Assembly (NCBI RefSeq): GCF_000940805.1
Contig: NZ_CP007142.1
Span: 596,593 to 660,592 of the forward strand
Length of the DNA: 64,000 nt
Direction: 5' to 3'
Source: Gynuella sunshinyii YC6258
GTDB taxonomy: Bacteria > Pseudomonadota > Gammaproteobacteria > Pseudomonadales > Natronospirillaceae
Position numbers and translations under genes: made by a program
In this document: positions 1 through 9,138 of the stretch, piece by piece
How positions within the stretch are numbered: the stretch's first letter is position 1
Layout of the letters: the number at the start of each line of letters is the position of its first letter
The notes under the pieces: model-generated
Seen by the model: the letters and a program-made list of their open reading frames with translations, nothing else
Told to the model about the DNA's origin: nothing
The model's database searches: none

Positions 1-1500
1 CAACTCTTCAAGCCAGAATGCATCCAGCGGGCGTTTTTCAGAATCAGGTATCCACGCCAGCAATTCTGCGGCCATTTCATAGTCAGGTTGCAGATTCCCG
101 CCATCCAGATATTCAAGTGCCAGTTGCCGGCTGGCGACGACATTGTCCAGATCGACTGCCTGTTGCAGATACTGGTGGCCTTTTTCGACGTTCCGTTCGA
201 CCTTGTCACCGTACAGATACAGGATTCCCAATACCCGCAGCGCATCAGCATGATGCTGGGCGGCGGCTTGTTCCAGCATGGCAATGCTTGCGGCATCGTC
301 CCGCCCGGTGTTACCTGGGTTGTCAGTGTTGTAGAGATCATACAGGGCGACCGCAAATAAAGACTGGGCATCGCCGTTTTCAGCAAGCGGTCTGAGCGCT
401 TGCAGTTTTTGGTTCAGATGAGATTGAGAGATGAGTCTCTTAGCACCATCATCAGAGGCTATTGGCTTTGTCTCCTCAACGAGTGCCGTCTTTTCTTTAG
501 GGGTTGTGTCTTCATCCTTGTTCATCGCGAATTTAAAAGAATAAAAGATAAGATGAGCGACAAACATAAATATGAGCCAGTACACGATCGCCTTTCTAGT
601 GTCCTGCGACTCATTGTCTGGCTTCAAAGTCTGCTGCATCAGGATATTAATGTTGTTCACCGGAAGATCGGCAATCTGATACTCACGAAGACCTTGCTGC
701 TGGAGATATTGGTGGACTTTTTTCGCCAGTTTTTGATGATCGTCTTGACGACAAAACTGTTTCAGTTGCTCAAACCGGTCCGGGTAAAACAATAACGCTT
801 CCAGTTGCTGGTACTGCCTGAACTTTGCAGCAGAAAGTTTGTTGCTGAAATGATTGGTCACCTGCCGGCGGATCAAGTCATTGAGGTAAATTTTCGCGTA
901 CCGCTGGTAGCTCCAGTGATAGTCACTGTCTTCATGGAAATGATTGACCAGAATGTCGTGGGGATTGTTCAGGTCCATGCGCCAGTGAAAGGCTTTTTCC
1001 AGGAACCGGGTAAATTCAAAATCGTACCGTAATTGTTGTACCAGGCGCTCTAACAGCCGGCCTTCGAGTTCATAACGAATATCCAGTGCCTCAAAGTCTT
1101 CCTCTTTGAGTATCTGGCTGAGAAACTCAATGGCCTGTTGGCTGTCTACGTCCAACCGTTTGATAATGTCCGCCACCACCTGGTCAATGCGGGCCGACTC
1201 TGCATCAATGGCGAGTTGCCGGTCTGGTACCTCAGTGGCAGGCTCCAGGTAGTCGTGTACCGGTTGAGCCATTGGCTGCGCGGTCTGATCCGTATCATCC
1301 GGGTTCGGGGCATCCTCGTCCTCAACTTCGTCAACGACGAACTCGGCCATGGCCAGTGCCTGATCATACGCATCCCGCAACTGTTGAAAGGCTTCCGGCT
1401 TGTCTTCCGGGTGGTTGTCTTTTAACAGTCGGGAATAGGCGCGTTTGATATCGCGTTTATTATCGGTGGGGTCAATACCCAGTATCTGCCAACAGTTCAT
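1..1500 (-). CDS. J-domain / Sel1-repeat membrane protein, HscC partner (partial, C-terminus cut by window edge)
   Basis: The reading frame is open from the ATG at 1500 down to base 1, giving 500 residues without a stop. Residues 1-60 form a J-domain starting MNCWQILGIDPTDNKRDIKR. The usual HPD tripeptide reads HPE (NHPEDKPEAFQQLRDAYDQA), as I recall for the DjlB/DjlC-like subgroup. A single hydrophobic segment near residues 303-322 (VYWLIFMFVAHLIFYSF) suggests membrane anchoring. After about residue 370 there are Sel1/TPR-like helices (SIAMLEQAAAQHHADALRVL). The start lies 4 bases after the hscC stop, so the two are co-transcribed. The likely role is to deliver substrates to, and stimulate the ATPase of, the adjacent HscC. 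This pairing matches hscC with djlB/djlC in E. coli. Confidence 0.85.
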   Translation of the reverse strand, partial: MNCWQILGIDPTDNKRDIKRAYSRLLKDNHPEDKPEAFQQLRDAYDQALAMAEFVVDEVEDEDAPNPDDTDQTAQPMAQPVHDYLEPATEVPDRQLAIDAESARIDQVVADIIKRLDVDSQQAIEFLSQILKEEDFEALDIRYELEGRLLERLVQQLRYDFEFTRFLEKAFHWRMDLNNPHDILVNHFHEDSDYHWSYQRYAKIYLNDLIRRQVTNHFSNKLSAAKFRQYQQLEALLFYPDRFEQLKQFCRQDDHQKLAKKVHQYLQQQGLREYQIADLPVNNINILMQQTLKPDNESQDTRKAIVYWLIFMFVAHLIFYSFKFAMNKDEDTTPKEKTALVEETKPIASDDGAKRLISQSHLNQKLQALRPLAENGDAQSLFAVALYDLYNTDNPGNTGRDDAASIAMLEQAAAQHHADALRVLGILYLYGDKVERNVEKGHQYLQQAVDLDNVVASRQLALEYLDGGNLQPDYEMAAELLAWIPDSEKRPLDAFWLEEL

Positions 1501-1504
1501 CGCC

Positions 1505-3223
1505 TTAAAACGTAAAATCGCCCTCAAACTGGTCCAGAATATCCGTCATCTGTTTGCGTGCGGCGATAATGGCTTTGGGGTCCTGGCTGTCCAGAACCGC
1601 ATTAAAGTTTGCCAGTAAGTTGCCAATCTGTTGTCTGGCGTGGCCCAGATGTTCCCTGTAAAGCCGTTCTGCCCGGTTGATCAGAACCAGGTTCTCCTGT
1701 AACTCACGCGGATGAATTTTAATGGCTTCCAATGCTTTCAGCCGTTCGGCAATTTCTGCCTGTGTCAGCACACCAGGGTTGCCTTCGATGATTAGCTGAT
1801 GGCTTTCCCGGGTGCTGACAACCGTGACGATCACCTCAAGTATTCCATTAATATCGTAGGTGAAACGAACGTCGACCTGCTCCTGACCGGCCTCAGCTTT
1901 GGGTACTTTGATGTCCATTTTGCCCAGGAAAATGTTATCGCTGACCGACGGGCTTTCTCCCTGGTAGATATTGATTTCAATGGACTTCTGAAAATTGCTG
2001 ATGGTGGAAAAGCGATCCACCCGACTGACGGGAATATAATTGTTTCGCTCAATAATGGGCGAAAAGTATCCCCCTTTCTGGCTGTCGCCGTAAGCGACTT
2101 CGATGCCCAGGGTATATGGGCAGACATCTGTGAGTACGAGGTCGTCCAGCATGGCATCGCGCAGTTTTAATCCTGCCTGTATGCCGGCTCCCATCGCCAC
2201 CACTTCGTCGGGGTCGACACCGGTGGCGGGAAAACGTTGGAACAGCCGGGTTGCCAGCTTTTTGATGCAGGGCATTCTGGTTGCACCGCCCACCAGAACA
2301 ATGTCGTCTATATCCGACACCCGCAGTTTGGCGTCCCGCAGGGCTGTTTTGATCGGAAGCACCAGTCTGTCCAGCAGTGGTTCAACCACTTTTTCAAAGG
2401 TTTCTTCGGTTACCTGTAACCGGGTTGACCGGTCGCGCCAGACAATGGTCAGCTCACAGCTGCCGGACTGACAAATTTCCCGCTTGGCTTTTTCGGCCTG
2501 TATTTGCAGGTACTGCAAAAACTCGGGTGGCAACATTTTCTGGTTGAGATCGAGTTCCTTCAGATCGATCTGCTGGAGCACATGCTGAGCCAGCACCGAT
2601 GTGAAGTCCGTTCCGCCGAGCTGGTTATCGCCAGCACTTGCGTGTACTTCCATCACGCCGTCAAACATTTCCAGAATGGAGACATCAAACGTACCGCCAC
2701 CGAGATCGAATATCAGGTACCGGCTTTCGTTTTTCTGCTGATGTAATCCATATGCCATCGCCGCAGCGGTCGGCTCGTTGAGCAATCGTTCCACGCGAAT
2801 ACCGGCCAGTTCTCCGGCCACTTTAGTGGCTTTGCGCTGAGCATCGTTAAAGTAGGCAGGGACCGTGATAATCGCTTCTGTGACTTTATGGCCGAGATAA
2901 CTTTCAGCATCCTGTAGCAGTGAACGGATGACGAACGCGGAGAGTTCTTCAGCCCGAAACGCACGCTTTCCGAGCTTTATCTCCTTATTGGTTCCCATTA
3001 AGCGCTTGAAATTGATAGCTGTGCGATCAGGATGAACCGTCAATCTCTCCTTGGCGGCCTGCCCGACGATAATCGTATCGTTGTCATCCAGACTGACGGC
3101 CGAAGGTGTCAGGTGATTTCCCAGGCTGTTGGCGATAATGTGGGCTTTGCCATCCTGCCAGACTGTGATGAGGCTGTTGGTGGTGCCAAGGTCTATTCCG
3201 CAGATTATGTTTTCCGTTGTCAT
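1505..3223 (-). CDS. hscC: Hsp70-family chaperone HscC
   Basis: This is a 572-residue Hsp70 of HscC length (E. coli HscC is about 556; DnaK is about 638). The nucleotide-binding domain shows the phosphate-1 motif GIDLGTTNS at residues 8-16, the phosphate-2 motif FDLGGGTFDVS and the adenosine motif VLVGGATRMP. The substrate domain follows and the C-terminal lid is short. The open frame extends 48 codons upstream, but the ATG at 3223 begins MTTENIICGIDLGTT exactly where family members start, and GGGA precedes it. The next gene encodes a J-domain protein 4 bases downstream, which supports a specialised HscC/J-partner pair. Function is assigned by family. Confidence 0.93.
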   Translation of the reverse strand: MTTENIICGIDLGTTNSLITVWQDGKAHIIANSLGNHLTPSAVSLDDNDTIIVGQAAKERLTVHPDRTAINFKRLMGTNKEIKLGKRAFRAEELSAFVIRSLLQDAESYLGHKVTEAIITVPAYFNDAQRKATKVAGELAGIRVERLLNEPTAAAMAYGLHQQKNESRYLIFDLGGGTFDVSILEMFDGVMEVHASAGDNQLGGTDFTSVLAQHVLQQIDLKELDLNQKMLPPEFLQYLQIQAEKAKREICQSGSCELTIVWRDRSTRLQVTEETFEKVVEPLLDRLVLPIKTALRDAKLRVSDIDDIVLVGGATRMPCIKKLATRLFQRFPATGVDPDEVVAMGAGIQAGLKLRDAMLDDLVLTDVCPYTLGIEVAYGDSQKGGYFSPIIERNNYIPVSRVDRFSTISNFQKSIEINIYQGESPSVSDNIFLGKMDIKVPKAEAGQEQVDVRFTYDINGILEVIVTVVSTRESHQLIIEGNPGVLTQAEIAERLKALEAIKIHPRELQENLVLINRAERLYREHLGHARQQIGNLLANFNAVLDSQDPKAIIAARKQMTDILDQFEGDFTF

Positions 3224-3399
3224 ACGACTGTCCCATGTAAAAAGCTGTCCTGTTTCGACGACGATTGCCACGGCTGCCGTCAAATATGCGTTGCGCGCTG
3301 ATTGAGGAGGCGATGATAAATGCAGATATCCGAATCCGCCATAATTGCCACGTAAAGGGAAGCACAAAGGGTGAGAGGATGAGAATCAAAAACCGAGAG

Positions 3400-3430
3400 C
3401 TGAACGGGAGGACAGAGCCCTCCCGTTCAG
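3400..3430 (-). terminator. Intrinsic terminator after mmsA
   Basis: A perfect 12-bp inverted repeat (CTGAACGGGAGG with CCTCCCGTTCAG) encloses a 7-base loop and lies 7 bases beyond the mmsA stop. On the minus strand TTTTT follows after a 7-base gap, so the U-tract is displaced but the stem is strong. It probably ends the aminotransferase-mmsA unit and insulates hscC. Confidence 0.7.
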
Positions 3431-3437
3431 GTTGCGC

Positions 3438-4928
3438 TCAGGACGGGAATGAAAACTGGGTTCCCTCGCGCACGCCGGCGGATGGCCAGCGCTGGGTGAT
3501 GGTTTTCCGGCGGGTGTAAAAGCGCACGCCATCAGGACCATAGGCGCTCAGGTCACCGAACAATGAACGTTTCCAGCCACCAAAGCTGTGATAGGAGACC
3601 GGTACCGGCAGCGGTACGTTAATGCCTACCATGCCAACCAGAATGTTGTCACTGAAATAGCGTGCGGCTTCTCCATCCCGGGTAAAAATGCAGGTGCCAT
3701 TGCCATATTCGTGGGCGTTGATCAGGTCCATGGCTTCCTGCATGCTATTCACACGAACCACCAACAGTACCGGGCCGAAAATTTCCTCCTGGTAGCAGAC
3801 CATCTCTGCGGTGACCCGATCAATCAGGGTTCCACCGACAAAAAAGCCCTGTTCATATCCCGTGACTACGGGTTTACGACCATCAACCACTACCTCTGCG
3901 CCCTGCTGTTCAGCGCTGTCGATATAACCGACCACTTTTTGCTGATGGGCTTTGGTAATGACCGGGCCAAAATCGTTGTCTTTGTCGCTGAAAGCTCCAA
4001 CTTTCAAAGCCGTCATCTGAGCTTTCATTTTGCTGACCAATGCGTCGGCAATCTCATCACCCACGGCAACTGCGACTGATAAGGCCATGCAGCGCTCGCC
4101 GGAAGAACCGAACGCGGCACCGGTCAAGGCATTAACGGCGTTATCCAGATCAGCGTCCGGCATAATGATGGCGTGGTTTTTGGCGCCCCCCAGTGCCTGA
4201 CAACGTTTGCCATTGGCGCTGGCGCGGCCGTAAATATATTCCGCTATGGGTGTCGAACCCACAAAACTGACGGCCTGAACGCGAGGATCATCCAGCAGGG
4301 TATCCACTGCTTCCTTGTCACCATTGACCACGTTCAGTACTCCTTCCGGCAGTCCGGCTTCCTGTAGCAACTGGGCAATAAACAGCGTTGAGCCTGGATC
4401 GCGTTCGGATGGTTTGAGCACGAAAGTATTCCCACAGGCAATGGCAATCGGGTACATCCACAGTGGCACCATGGCCGGGAAGTTGAACGGTGTAATGCCG
4501 GCAACCACGCCCAAGGGTTGGAATTCACTCCAGGAATCGATGGCCGGGCCGACATTTTTACTGTGTTCGCCTTTCAGCAGTTCTGGCACCCCGCAGGCAT
4601 ATTCGACATTCTCAATACCACGTTGCAGTTCTCCCATGGCATCGTGGATGATTTTGCCGTGTTCTTCGCCGATCAGTCGGCAAATGTCATCCGCGTGTTG
4701 TTCGAGCAGGGCCCGAAAACGATACATCACTCGCGCGCGTTTGGCCGGAGGGGTGTTTCGCCAGGCCGGATAGGCCGCCTGAGCCGCAGCGATGGCCTGT
4801 TCGACGGTGGCCTTATTGGCGAGTAATACCTGTTTTGAGGGGGTGCCAGTGGATGGGTTATAAACATCCTGGTGGCGCTCACCGGTGGTGACGATTGAAC
4901 CGCCGATGAGATGACCGATGGTTTGCAT
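3438..4928 (-). CDS. mmsA: CoA-acylating methylmalonate-semialdehyde dehydrogenase
   Basis: This 496-residue aldehyde dehydrogenase converts (methyl)malonate semialdehyde to propionyl- or acetyl-CoA with NAD+ and CoA. Family marks are the N-terminal IGHLIGG, the GITPFNFPAMVPLWMYP stretch, the cofactor motif SFVGSTPIAEYIY and the catalytic cysteine in GSSGERCMAL near residue 280. The C-terminus TITQRWP is typical. The open frame runs 34 codons further upstream, but the ATG at 4928 has AGAGGTT at the right distance and starts like the family. It follows a beta-alanine-type aminotransferase whose product would be malonate semialdehyde, so the two enzymes form consecutive catabolic steps. Confidence 0.93.
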   Translation of the reverse strand: MQTIGHLIGGSIVTTGERHQDVYNPSTGTPSKQVLLANKATVEQAIAAAQAAYPAWRNTPPAKRARVMYRFRALLEQHADDICRLIGEEHGKIIHDAMGELQRGIENVEYACGVPELLKGEHSKNVGPAIDSWSEFQPLGVVAGITPFNFPAMVPLWMYPIAIACGNTFVLKPSERDPGSTLFIAQLLQEAGLPEGVLNVVNGDKEAVDTLLDDPRVQAVSFVGSTPIAEYIYGRASANGKRCQALGGAKNHAIIMPDADLDNAVNALTGAAFGSSGERCMALSVAVAVGDEIADALVSKMKAQMTALKVGAFSDKDNDFGPVITKAHQQKVVGYIDSAEQQGAEVVVDGRKPVVTGYEQGFFVGGTLIDRVTAEMVCYQEEIFGPVLLVVRVNSMQEAMDLINAHEYGNGTCIFTRDGEAARYFSDNILVGMVGINVPLPVPVSYHSFGGWKRSLFGDLSAYGPDGVRFYTRRKTITQRWPSAGVREGTQFSFPS

Positions 4929-4948
4929 ATTGAACCTCTTCAGCAAAA

Positions 4949-4980
4949 CAAAAAAATCCAGCCTTACCGGCCGGATAAAA
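4949..4980 (-). terminator. Intrinsic terminator/attenuator between aminotransferase and mmsA
   Basis: On the minus strand an 8-bp stem (ATCCGGCC with GGCTGGAT, one G-U pair, 5-base loop) is followed directly by seven T residues. It sits inside the 67-bp gap between the two enzyme genes. It should lower mmsA transcription relative to the aminotransferase unless mmsA has its own promoter. Confidence 0.75.
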
Positions 4981-4995
4981 AAGGTAATGGGTAAA

Positions 4996-6327
4996 TCAGC
5001 CCACTTCGTTAATGGCTTCGCCAACTGCATTGATCAGGCGATCAATTTCCTCGGCCTCGACGATAAAAGGCAGCCCGAACTGCAGGGTGTCGCCGCCATA
5101 GCGGACATAAAAACCTTTCTGCCAGCACTTCATGGCAATTTCATAAGGCCGTAGTGCCGGTTCTCCAGGATAAGGTTCGATCTGCAGGGCACCGGCCAGA
5201 CCGTAATTACGAATATCAAGGATATAGCGCGTGCCTTTGAGACTGTGCAGGGCGTTTTCGAATACCGGGCTCATTTCCCGGACCCGCCCAATCAGATTGT
5301 CGTGTTTGAGTACATCGAGGGATGCCAGAGCTGCAGCACAGGCCACCGGATGACCGGAGTATGTGTAACCGTGCGGCATTTCGATCATGTAATCAGCGCC
5401 GCCCTGATCCATAAAGGTCTGATAAATATCGGACTTGACGATCACCGCGCCCATGGGCACTGCGCCATTGGTAAGCTGTTTGGCAACGTTCATGATATCC
5501 GGTACGACACCGAATTCCTCTGCCCCGGTATAGGATCCCATCCGGCCAAACCCGGTGATGACTTCATCAAAAATAAGCAGGATGTCGTGCTGGTCGCAGA
5601 TTTCCCGTAGTCGTTGCAGATACCCTTTTGGCGGCGGAATCACACCGGCAGAACCCGCCAACGGTTCAACGATCACGGCGGCGATATTGGAGGCATCGTG
5701 GAGCGCGATCAGTTCCAACAGCTCTTCCGCTTTATCGGCTCCGGTTTCCGGCATGCCACGGGTGAATGCATTTTCCTTCAATAAGGTGTGCGGCAGATGA
5801 TCCGCATCGATACCGGTGCCAAAGATGGTGCGGTTACCACCGATACCACCACAACTCATGCCACCGAAGTTCACACCGTGATATCCCTTGGCCCGGCCAA
5901 TCAGTTTGGTCTTACTGGGTTTGCCTTTTTTACGCCAGTAGGCACGGGCAATTTTGAGTGAGGTTTCGGCGCTTTCTGATCCCGAACCGGTATAAAAAAC
6001 ATGATCCAGTCCAGCCGGTGTCAGTTCAGTTATGCGGGCTGCCAGTTCAAACGCCTTGGGATGGCCGTATTGAAATGCGGGTGAATAATCCAGCTGTTTG
6101 ATCTGGTTGGCGACCGCTTCGGATATTTCCGGACGGCAATGACCGGCACCACAGGTCCACAGACCTGACAGCGCATCGAACACACGACGGCCGTCGGCAT
6201 CCGTGAGATAACTGCCGGCAGCGCTGACAATGATTCTGGGATCGGCTTTGAACTGCCGGTTTGAGGAGTAGGGCATCCAGTAGGCATCGAGCTGTTTCTG
6301 AGTCAGCCCGGCAAAAGAATTAGACAT
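4996..6327 (-). CDS. Omega-amino acid (beta-alanine):pyruvate aminotransferase
   Basis: This is a 443-residue class-III PLP aminotransferase. Visible marks are the N-terminal YWMPYSSNRQFKADPR, the cofactor region YTGSGSESAETSLKIARAYW, the aspartate segment LLIFDEVITGFGRMG and the PLP-lysine region NVAKQLTNGAVPMG near residue 283. N-terminus and length match the beta-alanine--pyruvate (omega-amino acid) transaminases, which yield malonate semialdehyde and alanine. MmsA, encoded next, can oxidise that product to acetyl-CoA. The start at 6327 is preceded by GGGTAAAATC. Other amines or beta-amino acids are possible substrates, because sequence does not fix specificity in this class. Confidence 0.9.
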   Translation of the reverse strand: MSNSFAGLTQKQLDAYWMPYSSNRQFKADPRIIVSAAGSYLTDADGRRVFDALSGLWTCGAGHCRPEISEAVANQIKQLDYSPAFQYGHPKAFELAARITELTPAGLDHVFYTGSGSESAETSLKIARAYWRKKGKPSKTKLIGRAKGYHGVNFGGMSCGGIGGNRTIFGTGIDADHLPHTLLKENAFTRGMPETGADKAEELLELIALHDASNIAAVIVEPLAGSAGVIPPPKGYLQRLREICDQHDILLIFDEVITGFGRMGSYTGAEEFGVVPDIMNVAKQLTNGAVPMGAVIVKSDIYQTFMDQGGADYMIEMPHGYTYSGHPVACAAALASLDVLKHDNLIGRVREMSPVFENALHSLKGTRYILDIRNYGLAGALQIEPYPGEPALRPYEIAMKCWQKGFYVRYGGDTLQFGLPFIVEAEEIDRLINAVGEAINEVG

Positions 6328-6594
6328 GATTTTACCCGCTATTAGACAAACATTTGGACACTATCGACTTGGCATGCAAACAGATCTTCGTGGTCCACTT
6401 GGATGTCACCCATTAACATCTGCGGGATTCTAAAAAAATCTCCTGACGTTAAACGGCTAAGTCCATGGCGATACCTCCATGATCATCTGGAAACCGGCAG
6501 TCTGCATTGCCAGGTTACTAGATTGAACGGGTCTTTAGGTGATTTAAATACAAACTTTATAAACTTCAGGTAAGTATTTGCTTATCTATGAGAT
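6328..6594 (-). promoter_or_regulatory. Leader/regulatory region of the aminotransferase-mmsA unit
   Basis: This 267-bp gap between the lysR stop and the aminotransferase start is long for the region. Its upstream half is AT-rich (TTTATAAAGTTTGTATTTAA on the minus strand), as expected for a promoter and LysR-type binding region. Further down, GGAGG is followed at normal spacing by an ATG opening a five-codon frame (MDLAV, ATG at 6462-6464). No defined operator or riboswitch could be recognised. Confidence 0.35.
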
Positions 6595-7494
6595 TTATAG
6601 AAACCGCTGCAGGGTTTCCACGATCAGGTTAGTCCGTTGTCCTTTGCGGGTAGCCGTTGCCAGTCGCGATTCAAAAAACAACTGCTGTGGCAGCAATGCC
6701 TTCATTTGGCCTTTGTCGACCCAGTTGGCGGCATAGTGATCCGGTAAAAAACCGATATAACTGCCCGTCAGGATCATAAACGCAATCCCTTCACGATCAG
6801 ATGCCGTGGCGGTGCAATTGAGCAGCTGATGCAGGTTGACCACATCGCTGTTCATGCGATCACTCGGAGCCACCGCATCAACAGACTTCAATTGCCCGAC
6901 ATCGAGGCTTTCGGCAGGTCCGAAAAAAAGATGTTCATGACTGCAATAGAGGCTTGAGCGCTCGGTGTACAAGACATTGTATTCCAGTCCCGATAACGGC
7001 AAATCCAGAGGGATCACACCAATATGCAGCCGGCCATCAAACAACCGCCGTTCAATTTCACCCGGTGTACTCATACTGATGTTGATGCGTACTTCGTCGC
7101 TCTGCTCGCGCAGTTTTTTGAGCGCGTGTGTGATACGCATATACGGCAGTGTTACCAGATTATTGACGATGCCGATATTGAGTTCACCTTTCAGCTGACG
7201 ATTGATCTGATTGACCTCACTGCGAAAGTTTTCGACCGCCGTCAATAACACCTCACTGGCCCTGAGCACCTCGCGACCTTCGTCCGTCAGAGCAAAACCA
7301 GCCCGACCCCGCTGGCACAGGCGCATGCCCAGACGTTTCTCAAGATCGGCCATTTGCAGACTGACCGCCGAACGGGTGATTCCCAGAACACTTTCCGCCG
7401 CAGAAAAACTGCCGCACTCCACAACGGTCTTAAACAAACGCAACAAACGCAGATCATAATCACTGACCTGACTGAGTGGATTCTTCGGTTTCAT
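6595..7494 (-). CDS. LysR-family transcriptional regulator
   Basis: A 299-residue LysR-type regulator. The N-terminal winged helix-turn-helix is clear (YDLRLLRLFKTVVECGSFSA, then SAVSLQMADLEKRLGMRLCQR). The periplasmic-binding-like effector domain starts near residue 95 (GELNIGIVNNLVTLPYMRIT). It lies on the same strand as, and upstream of, the aminotransferase and mmsA rather than divergent from them. It probably activates that unit through the 267-bp leader and responds to a beta-amino acid or semialdehyde. The effector cannot be read from sequence. Confidence 0.88.
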   Translation of the reverse strand: MKPKNPLSQVSDYDLRLLRLFKTVVECGSFSAAESVLGITRSAVSLQMADLEKRLGMRLCQRGRAGFALTDEGREVLRASEVLLTAVENFRSEVNQINRQLKGELNIGIVNNLVTLPYMRITHALKKLREQSDEVRINISMSTPGEIERRLFDGRLHIGVIPLDLPLSGLEYNVLYTERSSLYCSHEHLFFGPAESLDVGQLKSVDAVAPSDRMNSDVVNLHQLLNCTATASDREGIAFMILTGSYIGFLPDHYAANWVDKGQMKALLPQQLFFESRLATATRKGQRTNLIVETLQRFL

Positions 7495-7748
7495 GGGTGA
7501 GTCTTTGGAAAACCAACATTATTTAGTTGTGTAGAAGCTTATCTGATTCGGGTCAAGATGGAAGGGGCAGCAAAAGAGGGTGCGTGTAACGGTTAAACCA
7601 AACGACAGACGCTGGAATCTGTCGGAATGACCTTAAGCGAAGCTTGGTATGCGATTAAATATCAACGTGTTATTACCCCTCAATCGGTGATTGTGCATTT
7701 AACTCATGCTTTTTTCTTTCACTGATATTAGAAAGGGAAAGCAGAATC

Positions 7749-8639
7749 TCAAAAAGAATCTTGATCATGTACCTCTGAACGAAAAGGACACACCTGTTCC
7801 AGTAACTCAAGATCGATATTCATATCTTTGAGAGTACATGCATTGACCAAACTGTCTATTGTGCTATCTGAATCAATGAATACCGGTATCTCATCTGGCA
7901 TTTTGATAGAGCGATAATAATCAGAAAACTTGAAATCGCCACCATACAACTTTCCATTAAAAACCAGTCTTCTGGATGGAATATTGTAGGCATCCGCTAC
8001 TATTAATCCGTGTAATGAGCTGGATACGATATTTTCGCAACGCTGTATGGTTTCCAAGACATTTTTGAAACCATCTCTCAAGCTGATAATCTTGATATCG
8101 TCGTTTTCTGTCAGTTGCGGTGGAAACGGAAATCCAGCGTGGTCATTGTGAGGGATAATCCCAAGTTTATAGCGTTTTTTCTGTTCATTTGGAAAAAATC
8201 TGGGTAACAATAATGCTGGATCTCCATATATTTCCGGACACGCTATTCCCTGCAGTTTTAGTGCAGCTCGTGTGAGAGGTCCTCTGACGGCATGAATGTG
8301 CCGTGGGGATTCTTTTAGCTTTGAGTGCTCACTGATTAGTCCGCTTCCCCAAACCTGAGTATGTGAGTTGGCATGCTGCAGAATGCTACCGATAACCATA
8401 TATTCATTAGTTAATGAATGGTTATCATCATTCAAATATTTGTTTCGCATATCAATATCAATGAGTCTGGCCCTTATACCAAATTTGGTCACCAATACAG
8501 GATTAATCAAATCCCCCCAGTTCCGAATACGATAATAAACCAGGTTTATATAAGACTGTTTGGAGAGATGATAGTAGGGTTTAATCAGCAGATGTTCGAT
8601 ATGCATTGCATGCACTTTGAGTTGACGCGCTAGTTTCAC
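7749..8639 (-). CDS. Polysaccharide pyruvyl transferase family protein
   Basis: A 296-residue protein of the polysaccharide pyruvyl transferase family (ExoV/CsaB-like), which adds ketal-linked pyruvate from phosphoenolpyruvate to cell-surface glycans. Family marks are NWGDLINPVLV near the N-terminus, VWGSGLI, HAVRGPLTR, YGDPALLLP and the late SSLHGLIVADAY segment. There is no signal peptide, so it should act in the cytoplasm. It is AT-rich and has no other exopolysaccharide gene beside it, which points to acquisition or a scattered pathway. A later Met near residue 12 is an alternative start. Confidence 0.82.
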   Translation of the reverse strand: MKLARQLKVHAMHIEHLLIKPYYHLSKQSYINLVYYRIRNWGDLINPVLVTKFGIRARLIDIDMRNKYLNDDNHSLTNEYMVIGSILQHANSHTQVWGSGLISEHSKLKESPRHIHAVRGPLTRAALKLQGIACPEIYGDPALLLPRFFPNEQKKRYKLGIIPHNDHAGFPFPPQLTENDDIKIISLRDGFKNVLETIQRCENIVSSSLHGLIVADAYNIPSRRLVFNGKLYGGDFKFSDYYRSIKMPDEIPVFIDSDSTIDSLVNACTLKDMNIDLELLEQVCPFRSEVHDQDSF

Positions 8640-9138
8640 AGTCTTATCTCCCTTATGCTGGCAGTTAACAACGATGTCAGAAGGATGAGTAGTTGATAAC
8701 GTTTAAATTTTTGCCAGATAGAATTGTGAGCGAATTTAACAACAGCAAAATGTCGATGACACTATAAGGCAAATATTTTTTTTTGTCAGATATTGATCAA
8801 AATTATCTATTTGCAAAAACAAATATCGTGATCGAATAAACACATTAACCATAAAAATTATTGGGTTATAAGTTTTATTGTTTTCTTGATAACATTTTTT
8901 TGGATAGACAAATCTTATCAGCTCATAGAATACCAGAAGCCTGGAAACCCAAGAGTGAGAATCAATCGAGTAATACAGGTGAGGAAACCAGGGCAAAGCA
9001 AAAACCTGAGACCCATTCGCCTGAAGCGGATTCAGGCTGGTCGGTGATTGAGGCACAGGAAGTACCTCGCCGGATATGCGAGAGCTTATACACCCATGAT
9101 GGTTGTGACTCTGTTCGTCGTCGCTCTCTTGAAGTGCC
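8640..9138. other. 499-bp AT-rich intergenic region without a supported gene
   Basis: Only an overlapping frame with no family resemblance spans this stretch. The half near the pyruvyl transferase is very AT-rich and should hold its promoter. The part near 8930-9130 is richer in GC and could be decayed mobile or coding DNA, but no transposase motif or inverted termini were seen. Confidence 0.5.
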
